Part shown: positions 1 through 10,085 of the stretch, in pieces | Layout of the letters: every line of letters begins with the position of its first letter | Position numbering within the stretch: position 1 is the first letter of the stretch | Source: Luscinia megarhynchos | Lineage: Eukaryota > Chordata > Aves > Passeriformes > Turdidae | Assembly: GCA_034336665.1 (NCBI GenBank) | Contig: JAPFBE010000003.1 | Location: 37,050,360 to 37,114,359, forward strand | Direction: 5' to 3' | Length of the DNA stretch: 64,000 nucleotides | Program-made: the position numbers and the translations under genes | The notes under the pieces: generated by a model | The model's database searches: none | What the model was told of the DNA's origin: nothing | The model's input: the letters and a program-made list of their open reading frames with translations, nothing else

Positions 1-2203
1 AATAAGTCATCTCCTGATTACTTTTTTCTAAAATAAACAGGACCATTTCTCTGTTTCTTACAGAGTAAAATAAATTGGAGCATTCATCCAATTTGTCATA
101 TGCCAGTCTTAACTAGAAATGGAAAAGACAGTAGAAGTAAGAAAGATATGGAGCTAGGGTAAATAGTCTGATAATGTTAATACTTGTAGCTTTAATACAA
201 CACTTTTTCCATGCTTTGAAAATAGTGAACTTTTTTGTCACATAAAAGTATTAATGTAAAAGCAGCTTTCAAATTATGAATGAGGTCAGCTCTGCTAATC
301 ATTGACTTCCTCATTGTAGAGGAAAGATCTATGATATCAGGAACTGTAAGACTCTTCAATTAATAAGGTTTAAGAAATCACAGATGGAAAGACATTGAGT
401 ACAAGGCTGAAATTTTGTTCTAATCTCTCCCTGGAAAAATAAACTGTGCTAAACTATGCTTGCTAAGCTCAGTATGTTTAACGTAACACCACTGAAATCA
501 ATGTTAAAAGTCCAAATTTATAATGCTATAAACATGAGCAGGATTTCTATCCCATTATACTGACAAAAGGTGAAGTTAATTGAAAATGGCTATAAAAGGT
601 TATATATTCTTCAGGTAAAGACCTCTACCTTAAGTCAAAGGTTTTTGGTCATTACCTTTGCAACAAAGATGCAGGGGCCACAGAATACAGCAGGTACAGC
701 AGATTGTCAAGGCAAGCATCTTCTCAATAGAAGAATAGCATTAGAAGTTGTGTGGATGGCTTCTGGAACCACCACAGTATTTTAGAAACCTGCCCATCAT
801 ATCAGGCAATGTTTTTGTTTTAACTGTAATATTTTATGATTATACATTACAACCCATGGTCATTGTCTATAGTTCTGCTTCAAAACCTCTCTGTGCAAAT
901 AGGTCACAAGTTTGAGAAGGAATTAGTTTTATAATAAGCATTATAATCACAGTCAGGTGAAGTATGACGTTTCATATCTTTCTTAGTAAATCAAACCCAG
1001 CTGATATCCTCTAATGCTTCCCCATAGAGACACCTCTTGATATAAAAACAACTGCTTCTGTGGAAACAGGGACTGGGGTTAGAGGATGGCCAGGCTTTGG
1101 AGAAGGAGGTACATTCATGGACAGTATAAAGATAAAGGAAACACAGAGATAGGAAAAATGAGGGGTTTTATCCATTTGGGAATTCATCAAACCTTAATTG
1201 TAGTCCCTGACTTTTTTCTCTGTAGGAGACTTCTGAAGAAACTCTTTTGCCAGAGTCTCCTGCAAAATCCTATTCAATGACTCTAAAGCAGTGAGTGACA
1301 GGAACCAAAGTTAATGCAAATATTCCTGTGGTTTCTACATTAATTTTTCTAGATTTCTCTGGATCTACTCAGTTTGTGGGCCAGGATCTGTAGTCCATTT
1401 TCTGAGGACAGGCAACAAAAAAGAGAAATCAGAAGTGAGGCTCAGAAGAAACCTTCCAAAATCTCTTAACTAGAACCCTCTCTCAGTATTTTTATACCAG
1501 AAAAATGAGATTTTTACATATAATTTTATCAATTGTATTCCAATTCTGAGAGTTTCCTCCTTATTTTTGATGTCTTGCTTTTTCCTGTTTCTTCATTCCT
1601 GTAGCAGAATGCATCTTTCTGTACAAGAGAAAACAGAAACATCTTTGCGAAATGCAGCAGCAATACTTATGCTAAGCCTCACTGAGCAATTCTTACCACC
1701 TACTTTTTGGCCTAGAGCAAAGCAAGCCAGAAAAAGGAATTTTATTATATCACATATCTTAGACAATGAAATGGATTTCTGTGCTGCTGAGTTCAGGGTG
1801 AAATTTTAACACTCTAGAACTGCTGGTGTAATGGAAAGCTCCATTTGGTGTCCATCTCTGCCGCTGTTCCCTGCTTGCCATCCTCTCTGAGAGCAGCCAG
1901 ACAGGCAGCATGGAGACAGACTTGCCAACAGACCTTACTGCTGACCACCTGTCTGACTGCTCCTTTGTACCAAAGTTATGGTTCTGTGGCTGCAGAACAC
2001 CTTGATATTTCACATTCTTTTCTTTTCAGCAGAAGCCATTCCTTTCATTTAGCTTTTCTTTAACCTGATAAACAGGATAAATTGTCTGTAGCTAGCAACA
2101 TTTCTTGCACAACCTTTTGCAAGGTGTGAAATGGTAATATGAAAATAAGAAAGACTATGGGCTAGCATGAGATGAACTGTCAGTGTAACCAATTTCTTTG
2201 CAG
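1..2203 (+). other. SLC10A2: SLC10A2 intron 1, 3' part (gene continues before the window)
   Basis: The first 2.2 kb lead into the exon 2 acceptor (tttctttgcag, AG at 2202-2203). No open frame here resembles the N-terminal third of the bile acid transporter, which in human is a single exon with 377 coding nt. Exon 1 and the promoter must therefore lie before base 1. The short open frames at 570-785, 1086-1280, 1567-1809 and 1845-2063 match nothing I recognise and lack splice context, so I treat them as chance. No repeat family is evident. Confidence 0.85.
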
Positions 2204-2322
2204 CATCAGCATGACAACTTGCTCCACGCTGCTTGCAATGGGAATGATGCCACTTTGTCTCCTTATTTACACCAAGATGTGGACTGATTCAAATGCAATT
2301 GTACTCCCCTATGACAGCATTG
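2204..2322 (+). CDS. SLC10A2: SLC10A2 exon 2 (119 nt)
   Basis: The acceptor is tttctttgcag (AG 2202-2203) and the donor is ATTG/gtgagt (GT 2323-2324). The exon opens with the third base of a split Ser codon (AG|C) and closes with the first base of a split Gly codon. Its length, 119 nt, and its phase equal those I recall for human exon 2. It encodes about residues 127-165, [16 protein letters not shown] onward to PYDSIG, covering a membrane segment and the following loop. The open frame that runs on past 2322 to 2546 is intron read-through. Confidence 0.96.
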
Positions 2323-5300
2323 GTGAGTCCAATGAAACTGCACTATCCCTTCTGCCTATCCTCTTTGCAATGACAACTATCTCTATACCATTGTCCTGTA
2401 GTCAGGAAGAAATTACCTCAGATTTTTTAAAATATTCCTCTTTCTACTTTTTAATAACTTTCATGGGCATTAGGTGCCAAAAATCACTTCATATCATCCA
2501 CAGCACTGCCAAAGAAAGACTTGAAGCCATTATAAATATTATATAAATAATTATGACAAGATTGTGCATGTTTTTCTCTCCAAATGGTTTTGAGACCAAT
2601 GTGGTAGTGGGATAAGAATATAGAATAATTCACATAGGAATAGCTGCTTCTCCAGGATGAAAGTGTTTATAACAGCTTTTAGACACAATCTTGCAAAGTG
2701 CTAAATGCTGAGGCCATAATCTGGCAAAATACTTAAGCACACGTGGATAATTAAGCAAGTGATTAAAACTGCTGAGTCTCTTTGAAAAGCTGCAATCTAC
2801 ACTGCCAGGAGTGGCTTCATTTGACTTCCTGTCAAAAACCTCATCCAACTACAAAGAGAAAATAGTTAAAGTATTTAGAAATACATGCTCCAGTGCTTTG
2901 CAGAGCTGTGGCCCTCATGCTTATCAAATGCAGTTCCATGTTGTGCTAATCTTAAAAGCCAGCAGAATCACTTTCACATTCTTCAACTTCACTTCCCATT
3001 GTCCTTGGGGAAAAACAAAAATCACATACGTTGCTTGTGCTTTCAAATTAAATACTGGAGGGGGAAGGCCAAAACAAAAGAAGCTCTAAACCGGCTGCTG
3101 ATACGGTACAGCAGCGAAACACCTGCAGACAAAATGAACATTTAATATAGCTACTCACATCACAGCATAGTGATGATTAGAACACTCAGATTTCTGTCTG
3201 CCTTTCTGATGCAGGTGAATGAGCATGTAGCTCAGCAGAATGGCAATTACTTCAACAGGCTGCCAAAGATAACAGAGTCTATAGAAAAGCAAACGGGCAG
3301 GTGTGGGTAGAGTGTGCGTGCTCCAGGGTGTGCACGCCAGAAACGTCCCCTGAAGGTCTGACACAGGCTCTGCACACAGAAATGTGCCCTGAAGGGCTGC
3401 TCCAGGCTGTGCACACCAGAAACATCCCCTGAAGGGCTGACACAGGCCATGCACACCAGACACATCCCCTGAAGGGCTGACACAGGCCATGCACACCAGA
3501 AACATCCCCTGAAGGGCTGACACAGGCCATGCACACCAGAAACATCCCCTGAAGGGCTGACACAGGCTGTGCACACAGAAATGTGCCCTGAAGGGCTGCC
3601 ACAGGCCCTGCACACCAGAAACATCCCCTGAAGGGCTGCTCCAGGCTGTGCACACCAGAAACATCCCCTGAAGGGCTGACACAGGCCATGCACACCAGAC
3701 ACATCCCCTGAAGGGCTGACACAGGCCATGCACACCAGACACATCCCCTGAAGGGCTGCTGCAGTCCCTGCACACCAGAAACATCCTCTGAAGGGCTGAC
3801 ACAGGGTGTGCACACCAGAAATGTCCCCTGAAGGGCTGACACAGGCTGTGCACACCAGACACATCCCCTGAAGGGCTGACACAGGCCATGCACACCAGAC
3901 ACATCCCCTGAAGGGCTGACACAGGGTGTGCACACCAGAAACATCCCCTGAAGGGCTGACACAGGCCATGCACACCAGACACATCCCCTGAAGGGCTGAC
4001 ACAGGCCATGCACACCAGACACATCCCCTGAAGGGCTGACACAGGGTGTGCACACCAGAAACATCCCCTGAAGGGCTGCTCCAGGCTGTGCACACCAGAC
4101 ACATCCCCTGAAGGGCTGCTCCAGGCTGTGCACACCAGAAACATCCCCTGAAGGGCTGACACAGGCTGTGCACACCAGAAACATCTCCCTGAAGGGCTGA
4201 CACAGGCTGTGCACACCAGAAACATCCCCTGAAGGGCTGACACTGCAGGCCCGCAGTCACTCAGCATAGTGTCTGTCCTGTCTTCCAAACCTGCTCGATA
4301 CAAGGGTCTTAACTCCTCTCTTCTTTTTCTACAGGAATTTCTCTGGTAGCTCTTGTAGTTCCCATTTCGTTTGGAATATTTGTCAACCACAAATGGCCTA
4401 GTAAAGCGAAAATCATACTTAAGGTAGGATATATAAGGCTGAAGCATAAGCAATTATGGACAAATTATGGAATCAGTGGGACTGCTGGAGCAGTACATTG
4501 TTATTCATAGTACCAGTATCTGACTTCATAAGACCTGGAAAGATTTCAGCAGAAAACAAATGAGGTGCTGTGGAAATGTATTGCTTTCCCCCTGCACAAA
4601 CATGCATGAGTTGCATGCATTATTAGAAACCATCATTATCTAAAGAACCTAATTTTTTCTTTGGCTGCAACTATGTTAGTAATTGACTTCAGTATATAAT
4701 GTAAACTGAAATTAGAAGGAAAATCACTTAGGTCAACAGAAAGCAGTTCTTCTCTGCAAAACAATAAAAAATAAAATCATTCTGAATCAAAAAGCCTTTC
4801 TCCTTTTAAGAGAGTTCCCTGATTTTTTTGTGGGCCAATTTTTGAGTGTGAAGTCAATTTTTATTTAAAAATAATATATGGAAAATATTCCAACTCTTAA
4901 AAAGACCTAATAAAACTATTCACAAAATATAACTGTCTTTGCAAGATGATTTCAGATACATCAAAAATATGGTGATTTTGGCAAAAACTGTTCTCATCAA
5001 AATAATAGTAATAATTCAGCCACATCTAGGGTGACAGCAAATTAATCATTTCTGAGCATTTGGTTTAGGTTTAAAGAGATTTTCAGATGTGCTGAGAATT
5101 CTTGGCCTTTGCTAACCATTCTTAGTTAACAAATGTATTATCTAAATTTTCTTAAAGAAAACTAGTCTGGTCACATGTTTTTCTACCTATATTGTGTTAT
5201 CATTTCTTTGCTATTGGCAACATAGAGCATAAGGTCTTTTTAAGTCAATTCATTTTCAGTAAACTGCCAGCTTATCATGCTGCATTCTAAAATGCACTCA

Positions 5301-7795
5301 CAGCTTACTATTTCTATTTAATCAGTTGAGGGAAGAGCATGGACTTGAAAAGAAATTCTACTTGATCTCTCAGCAAAGCCACATCTCATTCCTTCTTACT
5401 GAATGCGTGAGCAACCCACAGATCGGTCCATTGAGAGTTTGCTTTGTGTAGGACAATGAAGCATCCAGTGAAGATTGAGCCATAGCTGTCAGATTAAGAC
5501 TTATATAGTGAGAAATTCAGATAAGAGAACAGAGAGTGTGCCAGGTGAAAAAAGAGCTTGTCATGGCCAGACTGTGCTTTCTTCTTCCTTGGTGCACGTG
5601 GTTAATAGCTCAGCCAAACAAAAGTACTTGTTCACTCAGTGCTCTTAAAAATGCTTCAGCCAAAGACTGATGAAGCCACTTCAATGGCAATACATGTTTT
5701 AGCTGAGGCATAGATTCTCCTAAGCTTAGACTAAGAAGTCTGTCTTTGAGATCCCTGGCAACATAGGCTATAATGACAGACATTCCACTAGGGCATTGAA
5801 AAGAGAGTGAGTTATAACTTTTTTAGGCAAGCAGTAGTAAAGATTTCAGTGCATTCTGTCACGAGAAATAAGATCAACTACAGTGCTTAAGTCTATGTAG
5901 AAGGGCTATACAAGCTCATAACCAGCTTTCAAGCATGAATTTTTAGCCCCATTAAAGATTTACCCCTGCACTTGGCAAATAATTTCCTAGCACTAGCTCA
6001 CTAGCAATCTAGTGTCTAATTAGCACACACTGTACTAAGCCTCAGAGTGTGATTCACCAAGGTGGGGAGGAGAATGCAATATTCTTCCTACTAGGCTGTC
6101 AGTTTATCAACAACTCTGGGGAAAATTTTCTGTTGTGTGCACCATTCCTCGCTCATATCACATCTGTGAATTTTTTTTTTTTTGATCTCCAGCCCTAAGT
6201 ACAATTATAGTCAAGGCTTCAAAAGACTAGTCCTACAGTTATCTGCTATAGATACCTATTACAGCTGTATCTTGATCTAGAGCTGTAGTCACACATTGAA
6301 GTACATCGTAGATCTCCTGTTTGGTAAAATGGCAGCTATCTAATCTCTCAGCCTGCTGTGAATTGTATTGCTGTAAACATTAGGTGTTGTGTTTAACAAG
6401 GTATTTCAGTGACTCAGAGACAATACCAGACATGTTTGAGACCATGTTTGTTGCCATTAAATTTCCTTGAGAGCTCATTTGTGCAGTATTCTGCAATTCT
6501 GTGATTCTGACTCAGTCCCTCTTCTTTCGTTTCACAGGTTGGTTCCATTGTGGGAGCAGTGCTCATCGTGGTCATTGCTGTGGTTGGGGGCATACTCTAC
6601 AAAGGCTCCTGGATTATCACACCAAAATTATGGATCATTGGCACCATATTTCCAGCGGCTGGCTATACATTAGGATTCTTTCTGGCTCGTATAGCTGGTC
6701 TGTCTTGGCACAGGTAATCCATAGCCTTTATTCAACTGTGTAAAAAGATTTTATTTAATGATTGATCAATACTGAGAATGCTCCCTAAACAGTACTTATG
6801 TTACAGAGTCACTCATTCACTAAGCCTGTGTTTTGTGATACTAAGTGCAGACTTTCTTGTTCACATTTGTTTGCAGATTCTGACTATAGATGCTTTCCTT
6901 TCATGTGCCAATGTCTTGCACTTCAAACAAGTAAAACAGACCTGACTTGTAACTAGTTTGGAACTGCAGTAAAACTTCTCATGTAGGCAGCAGTCTACAA
7001 TTTAGAACATCACTGCAAGAGAGGGAGACAGCAAGTGCCACATATATGCTTTAAAGGTGGTTCACAGTCTTTTACTGCTGCTGAACTGCCAACAATTGGT
7101 AGTACCAGCCATAGGTGGAACGTTTTGCTGACTATGTTAGCTGAAGGAAACAATTTTCTTAGTTATCCATTGCATTTTTTTTTGCTTACCCAGATTAGTA
7201 AAAAGCATAATAATTGGATGTTATTTCACAACTGTCTTTGTATTATTCCCTTTAGATGTCGTACAGTGTCTCTGGAAACAGGCATGCAAAACACTCAGCT
7301 ATGTTCAACTATAGTACAGCTCTCATTCAGTCCTGAAGAACTGGAACTGATGTTTACTTTCCCACTCATCTACAGCATTTTCCAGCTGACGTTTGCGCTA
7401 CTAATTTTAGGAGGTAAAGTAATTTTCTATTATAGCACTATAATTATCATTCTTATCACCAGTTTAATTTTTCATGTATGTGGAGAAAACAAGAAGGGAT
7501 AAAAATAATCAAATGGATCTCAAAATCAAAACATAGCCTTAAAGAAACTTTCTGGAGGTGTTGGAATGTTTTAGCTATATAAAGAAAGAAAATGTTGCAT
7601 GGATATATGTTACTACAGCATCTTTTCAGGCAATTTTTATAATTATTTTATTTAATATATTGATCCTCAGGCTACCGTCTATACAGAAGACGCCATGTCA
7701 AAACAACAACAGATGTTGAGAAAACACCACAAAAAGAGAATTCAAAATCAATTGCTATAAACAATGGAGGATTTGTATCAGATGAGATGAAATAG
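2204..7795 (+). CDS. SLC10A2: SLC10A2, apical sodium-dependent bile acid transporter (ASBT/IBAT), exons 2-6, 5' partial
   Basis: The coding sequence joins 2204-2322, 4335-4423, 6538-6713, 7256-7413 and 7671-7795 (667 nt with the stop). The product is a multi-pass membrane symporter that takes up conjugated bile acids with Na+ at the apical surface of ileal enterocytes, renal tubule cells and cholangiocytes. Recognition rests on near-identity to vertebrate [67 protein letters not shown] and [11 protein letters not shown]. Adding a 377-nt exon 1 (human length, assumed) gives 347 aa, one less than human, and puts E261, T262, N266, C270, E282 and P290 on their human numbers. The C-terminal cytoplasmic tail is divergent but keeps NGGF and an acidic DE before the end. 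No frameshift or internal stop was seen, so the gene looks functional. The liver paralogue SLC10A1 is less likely because the tail and the [10 protein letters not shown] block fit SLC10A2. Confidence 0.96.
2323..4334 (+). other. SLC10A2: SLC10A2 intron 2 (2,012 bp)
   Basis: The intron starts gtgagt and ends ttctttttctacag. Its 3' half is dominated by a 40-bp minisatellite (3321-4243). The rest (2323-3320) is ordinary AT-rich intron with no recognisable repeat or exon. The open frames at 2811-3089 and 2885-3145 have no homology I can name. Confidence 0.9.
3321..4243. repeat. Intronic minisatellite, 40-bp unit, about 23 copies
   Basis: Twenty-three head-to-tail units can be aligned by eye on the core cccctgaagggctgacacag followed by a variable gcc/gct/ggt-rtg step and cacaccaga. 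Most units are exactly 40 bp. Two (starting near 3358 and 3557) are 39 bp and share a variant cacacagaaatgtgccct, and one near the 3' end is 41 bp. Variants recur in blocks (the short unit is followed by a ctcc unit and ccatg units twice), indicating block duplication. A 40-bp unit without stops keeps all three minus-strand frames open for more than 300 codons (3155-4453), giving a Cys-rich pseudo-protein that is not a gene. Confidence 0.97.
4335..4423 (+). CDS. SLC10A2: SLC10A2 exon 3 (89 nt)
   Basis: The acceptor is tttctacag (AG 4333-4334) and the donor is CTTAAG/gtagga (GT 4424-4425). It completes the split Gly codon and encodes about residues 167-195, [20 protein letters not shown] then PSKAKIILK, a membrane helix and the basic cytoplasmic loop typical of ASBT. 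It ends on a codon boundary. Confidence 0.96.
4424..6537 (+). other. SLC10A2: SLC10A2 intron 3 (2,114 bp)
   Basis: The intron runs from gtagga to cttctttcgtttcacag. It is AT-rich with a 12-base T run near 6174. I see no transposable element, tandem array or exon-like segment in it. Confidence 0.88.
6538..6713 (+). CDS. SLC10A2: SLC10A2 exon 4 (176 nt)
   Basis: The acceptor is cgtttcacag (AG 6536-6537) and the donor is CACAG/gtaatc (GT 6714-6715). It encodes about residues 196-253: [20 protein letters not shown], then [19 protein letters not shown] and [19 protein letters not shown]. These are two hydrophobic helices with the family's [10 protein letters not shown] and LARIAGL motifs. The last two bases (AG) start the split Arg-254 codon. 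Confidence 0.97.
6714..7255 (+). other. SLC10A2: SLC10A2 intron 4 (542 bp)
   Basis: A short intron from gtaatc to ttattccctttag. The open frame at 7035-7502 is exon 5 extended into this intron upstream and into intron 5 downstream. No repeat was seen. Confidence 0.9.
7256..7413 (+). CDS. SLC10A2: SLC10A2 exon 5 (158 nt)
   Basis: The acceptor is tccctttag (AG 7254-7255) and the donor is TTAGGAG/gtaaag (GT 7414-7415). It encodes about residues 255-306. It holds the most conserved part of the transporter: [16 protein letters not shown], then [16 protein letters not shown] and [19 protein letters not shown]. With a 377-nt exon 1, Glu-261, Thr-262, Asn-266, Cys-270, Glu-282 and Pro-290 are all present at their human positions. 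From family knowledge, this stretch contributes to Na+ and bile-acid binding, and changes at T262 and P290 are linked to human bile acid malabsorption. Confidence 0.97.
7414..7670 (+). other. SLC10A2: SLC10A2 intron 5 (257 bp)
   Basis: The smallest intron seen here, gtaaag to ttgatcctcag. An earlier cag at 7627-7629 is a possible cryptic acceptor, but the frame after it meets stops, so 7671 is the supported junction. Nothing else is seen in it. Confidence 0.9.
7671..7795 (+). CDS. SLC10A2: SLC10A2 exon 6, coding part with stop codon
   Basis: The acceptor is gatcctcag (AG 7669-7670). The exon completes the split Gly codon and encodes about residues 308-347, [17 protein letters not shown] through the tail to [11 protein letters not shown], with TAG at 7793-7795. 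This is the cytoplasmic C-terminus: a basic juxtamembrane run, a charged and Thr-rich middle, and a terminal NGGFxxDExK that resembles the NGGF-x-x-DEK ending of mammalian ASBT. The middle of the tail is poorly conserved, as is usual for this family. Confidence 0.95.
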
Positions 7796-8067
7796 ACAAC
7801 TACATCTACTCGCACCTACTGTGAGGATAAAGAATATATGGTTTATTTAAAACCGTTTGGTGTTTTTTTCATGCGCTGTTTTTCCATAGTAATATTTAAC
7901 AAAAGAAGTTCTGCTGATACTGCACTTTGAGAGTTTAAAATTATTAACTTAAGAAAGATCTAGTTTGATTTTTAACATGGTTTTTGCCACAATTGTAGAA
8001 TCTGGTTTTGAGGCTAATTCCCAAAAAATATGTAATATTTTATTATGGATTATTTAACAAAAAGCAG

Positions 8068-8073
8068 AATAAA
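8068..8073 (+). promoter_or_regulatory. Candidate poly(A) signal AATAAA, proximal
   Basis: First canonical hexamer, 273 nt after the SLC10A2 stop codon. A strong GT-rich downstream element is not obvious, so it may be used only partly. Confidence 0.5.
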
Positions 8074-8274
8074 GATGGCCTGTTGCTAAGAAGAAGCAGA
8101 TATCTTCAATACTAACTCCAGCCCATGGTCCTGCAAATCCATCTGCTAGTCTCAGCCCCACACAAAACAAAGAGAAATCTTTTTAAAGTGTCTGAGCAGG
8201 AACAGGAGTTGATCTGGAAGATCTGGTAAGGCTGAATATGAATCAAGCATGAAATTGGATCAAGCCAATAATGA

Positions 8275-8280
8275 AATAAA
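8275..8280 (+). promoter_or_regulatory. Candidate poly(A) signal AATAAA, second
   Basis: Canonical hexamer 480 nt after the stop codon, followed by a T-rich stretch (agtttattttagg) that could serve as a downstream element. I slightly prefer this as a main 3' end. Confidence 0.5.
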
Positions 8281-8300
8281 AGTTTATTTTAGGTCAGTAT

Positions 8301-9919
8301 GGGCAGACTAAAGCACTGTATTAATTGCTTGAAGCATTAATTTATTCTAATGCTATAATTTTAGCAAGTGCACGGCACCTTATGACTCCTTTTTTTTATT
8401 CTCAAAGTAATGGAATGTAACAGTCTTACATCTTTGGCCTGTGTATTTTAGGTGTTGGAAACAGGAACAGAGACACAAAGATGAGGGCTTAAGCCTTGAG
8501 CAATTGTAGTGACAGCAGTGAGAGCTGCACACATAGGAGCAAGGAGAGGTTCTGGAAGGGTAAGAAATTATCAGCTTCTGCACTGAAAGGAAGGCATTTC
8601 AAAATGGAACAAAAAATGTCCCTGATTCATCCAGGACTGCTTCCACCAATCTTAAAATGAGACAGCAGTGCTTGGAGAGAGTTAAATATTTTTTGCTATT
8701 TTATGAGATAAATAAATTTGAACCTACCAGATGTCTATGATATTTAGACATTGATATAGTTGACAATTTTAAGATTTTATTTATATCAACCAGGAATATA
8801 AATAATTGGATGTACACATACATTATATATAGTTTCTGAAAATTCAAGAGTACATATGGAAATCTCTCCTAATTTTGTGGAGAAAATTAGTGCAATTCTA
8901 GGAGAAACAGAGTAGTAAAATCCTTGCAGCTGTAATTTTTTAAGGAAACATTCAGTAACAGTAGTGCTGTAGCTGCTATGTAAAGAAAATATCCAGAGAA
9001 CTTCAGGTAAATGAGCAAGAGGTTGGCTGACCAAAAAATTTATGAGTGAACTGACTATAAGCACATGGAAACAATACGCCTTTCTATCATATTTAAGTGG
9101 ACCTTCCAAGATATGGTGAGTTAATGCGGCAGGTTTTTTACAAACACAACTGAAATTGTGGAATTTAAGTTCCCAGTGTGCAGCTTTCCATTGCTGCAGA
9201 AACATGCCCAGTACTAAACAAAGAATAAATTATTGTTGTCTACCATATGTGGACCCCAAAGGGTCTCAAAATGTTCCTGAGTTCTGTGAGGCTTGAAGCT
9301 GCTTTACTTTTGGCAGGGAGATCAGAATGGTCATAACTTCCAAGGAGGAGTTCAACACTGAGTGGGAGTTAGTACACAAAGAGGTGTTGTGTTTTATAGA
9401 ACAACGATTAAACAAAACAATGTGGCAAAGACTGCTATGGAGAAATCATAAATTGTGAAATAACACATTCATCAAGAAAAGGATAAGCTTTTATTTGTAA
9501 CCTCTGTACTAAAATGGTTATTGTCTTCCTCCTGCTGCTGTAAAAAAATAGACAGTGGAAGTTAGTTAGGATCATGTCTTTCTTACACACGAAGCTGCTA
9601 CTCTTCTCCCATGCTTGCTGAACTTCTATGTTTCTGTGTATATTTCAAGCAGATTCTGAAAATATGTTGAAGAATAGTAGTTTGTCTTGCTTATACTCCG
9701 TGTGTGTGTCTCTCTGTGTGTGTGCGTGTGTGTCCGTGTATTTAACACAACTGTATAAACATTGAACTAAATAAAGTCAGAAACTATTTATAATTTTGCC
9801 CACTGGAGTAATTTAAGGTGAAAAGTACTGGCACCAAAACCGAACAAGCAGACAGAGTTTATAGCTTTGAGATGTAACAAAAACATCTCATGTTATGTGT
9901 CAAATAGGTATGTTTAATA
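8301..9919. other. Intergenic or distal 3' UTR of SLC10A2
   Basis: AT-rich sequence containing three further AATAAA hexamers and a short TG-rich run (9700-9740). The minus-strand open frames at 8380-8583 and 8786-9205 match no family I know and have no supporting splice or start context. No transposable element was recognised. Confidence 0.6.
9700..9740. repeat. Imperfect (TG)n microsatellite
   Basis: About 40 bp of TG dinucleotides broken by tctctc and by single C interruptions. The AATAAA at 9770-9775 follows it by 30 bases. Confidence 0.9.
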
Positions 9920-10085
9920 ATCATAGAACCATAGAGCGGTTTGGGTTGGAAGGGACCTGGAAATGTCATGTAGTCCAACCTTCCTGAAATGAGCATGGAC
10001 ATCTTCAACTAAATCAGGTTGCTCAGAGCCCCATCCTACCTGATCCTGAGTGTTCACTTCTAAATCTCCAGGTGTGGACAACACC
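9920..10085 (-). mobile_element. CR1 LINE, 3'-end fragment
   Basis: The left edge atcatagaaccatagagcgg followed by gtttgggttggaagggacct and tagtccaacc is the reverse complement of the CR1 3' UTR and its terminal octamer repeats. It continues with ggttgctcagagccccatcc, the standard next block in bird CR1 copies. Similarity fades after about 10085. The copy is 5'-truncated, non-coding and diverged. The open frame 9914-10351 on the minus strand is an incidental reading through it. Confidence 0.9.

Larger units (their letters stand above)
7796..8300 (+). other. SLC10A2: SLC10A2 3' UTR (minimum extent) and cleavage region
   Basis: AT-rich sequence following the stop codon. The nearest canonical signals are AATAAA at 8068-8073 and 8275-8280; either could end a 0.3-0.5 kb UTR. 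More AATAAA hexamers lie at 8711-8716, 9224-9229 and 9770-9775, the last just downstream of a TG-rich run, so a longer UTR up to about 9.8 kb cannot be excluded without transcript data. Confidence 0.7.

Noticed and set aside
2172..2546. Reading 2172-2546 as a free-standing 124-codon gene with its own ATG
   Set aside because: Only the part after the AG at 2203 and before GT at 2323 matches SLC10A2; both ends of the frame are intron.
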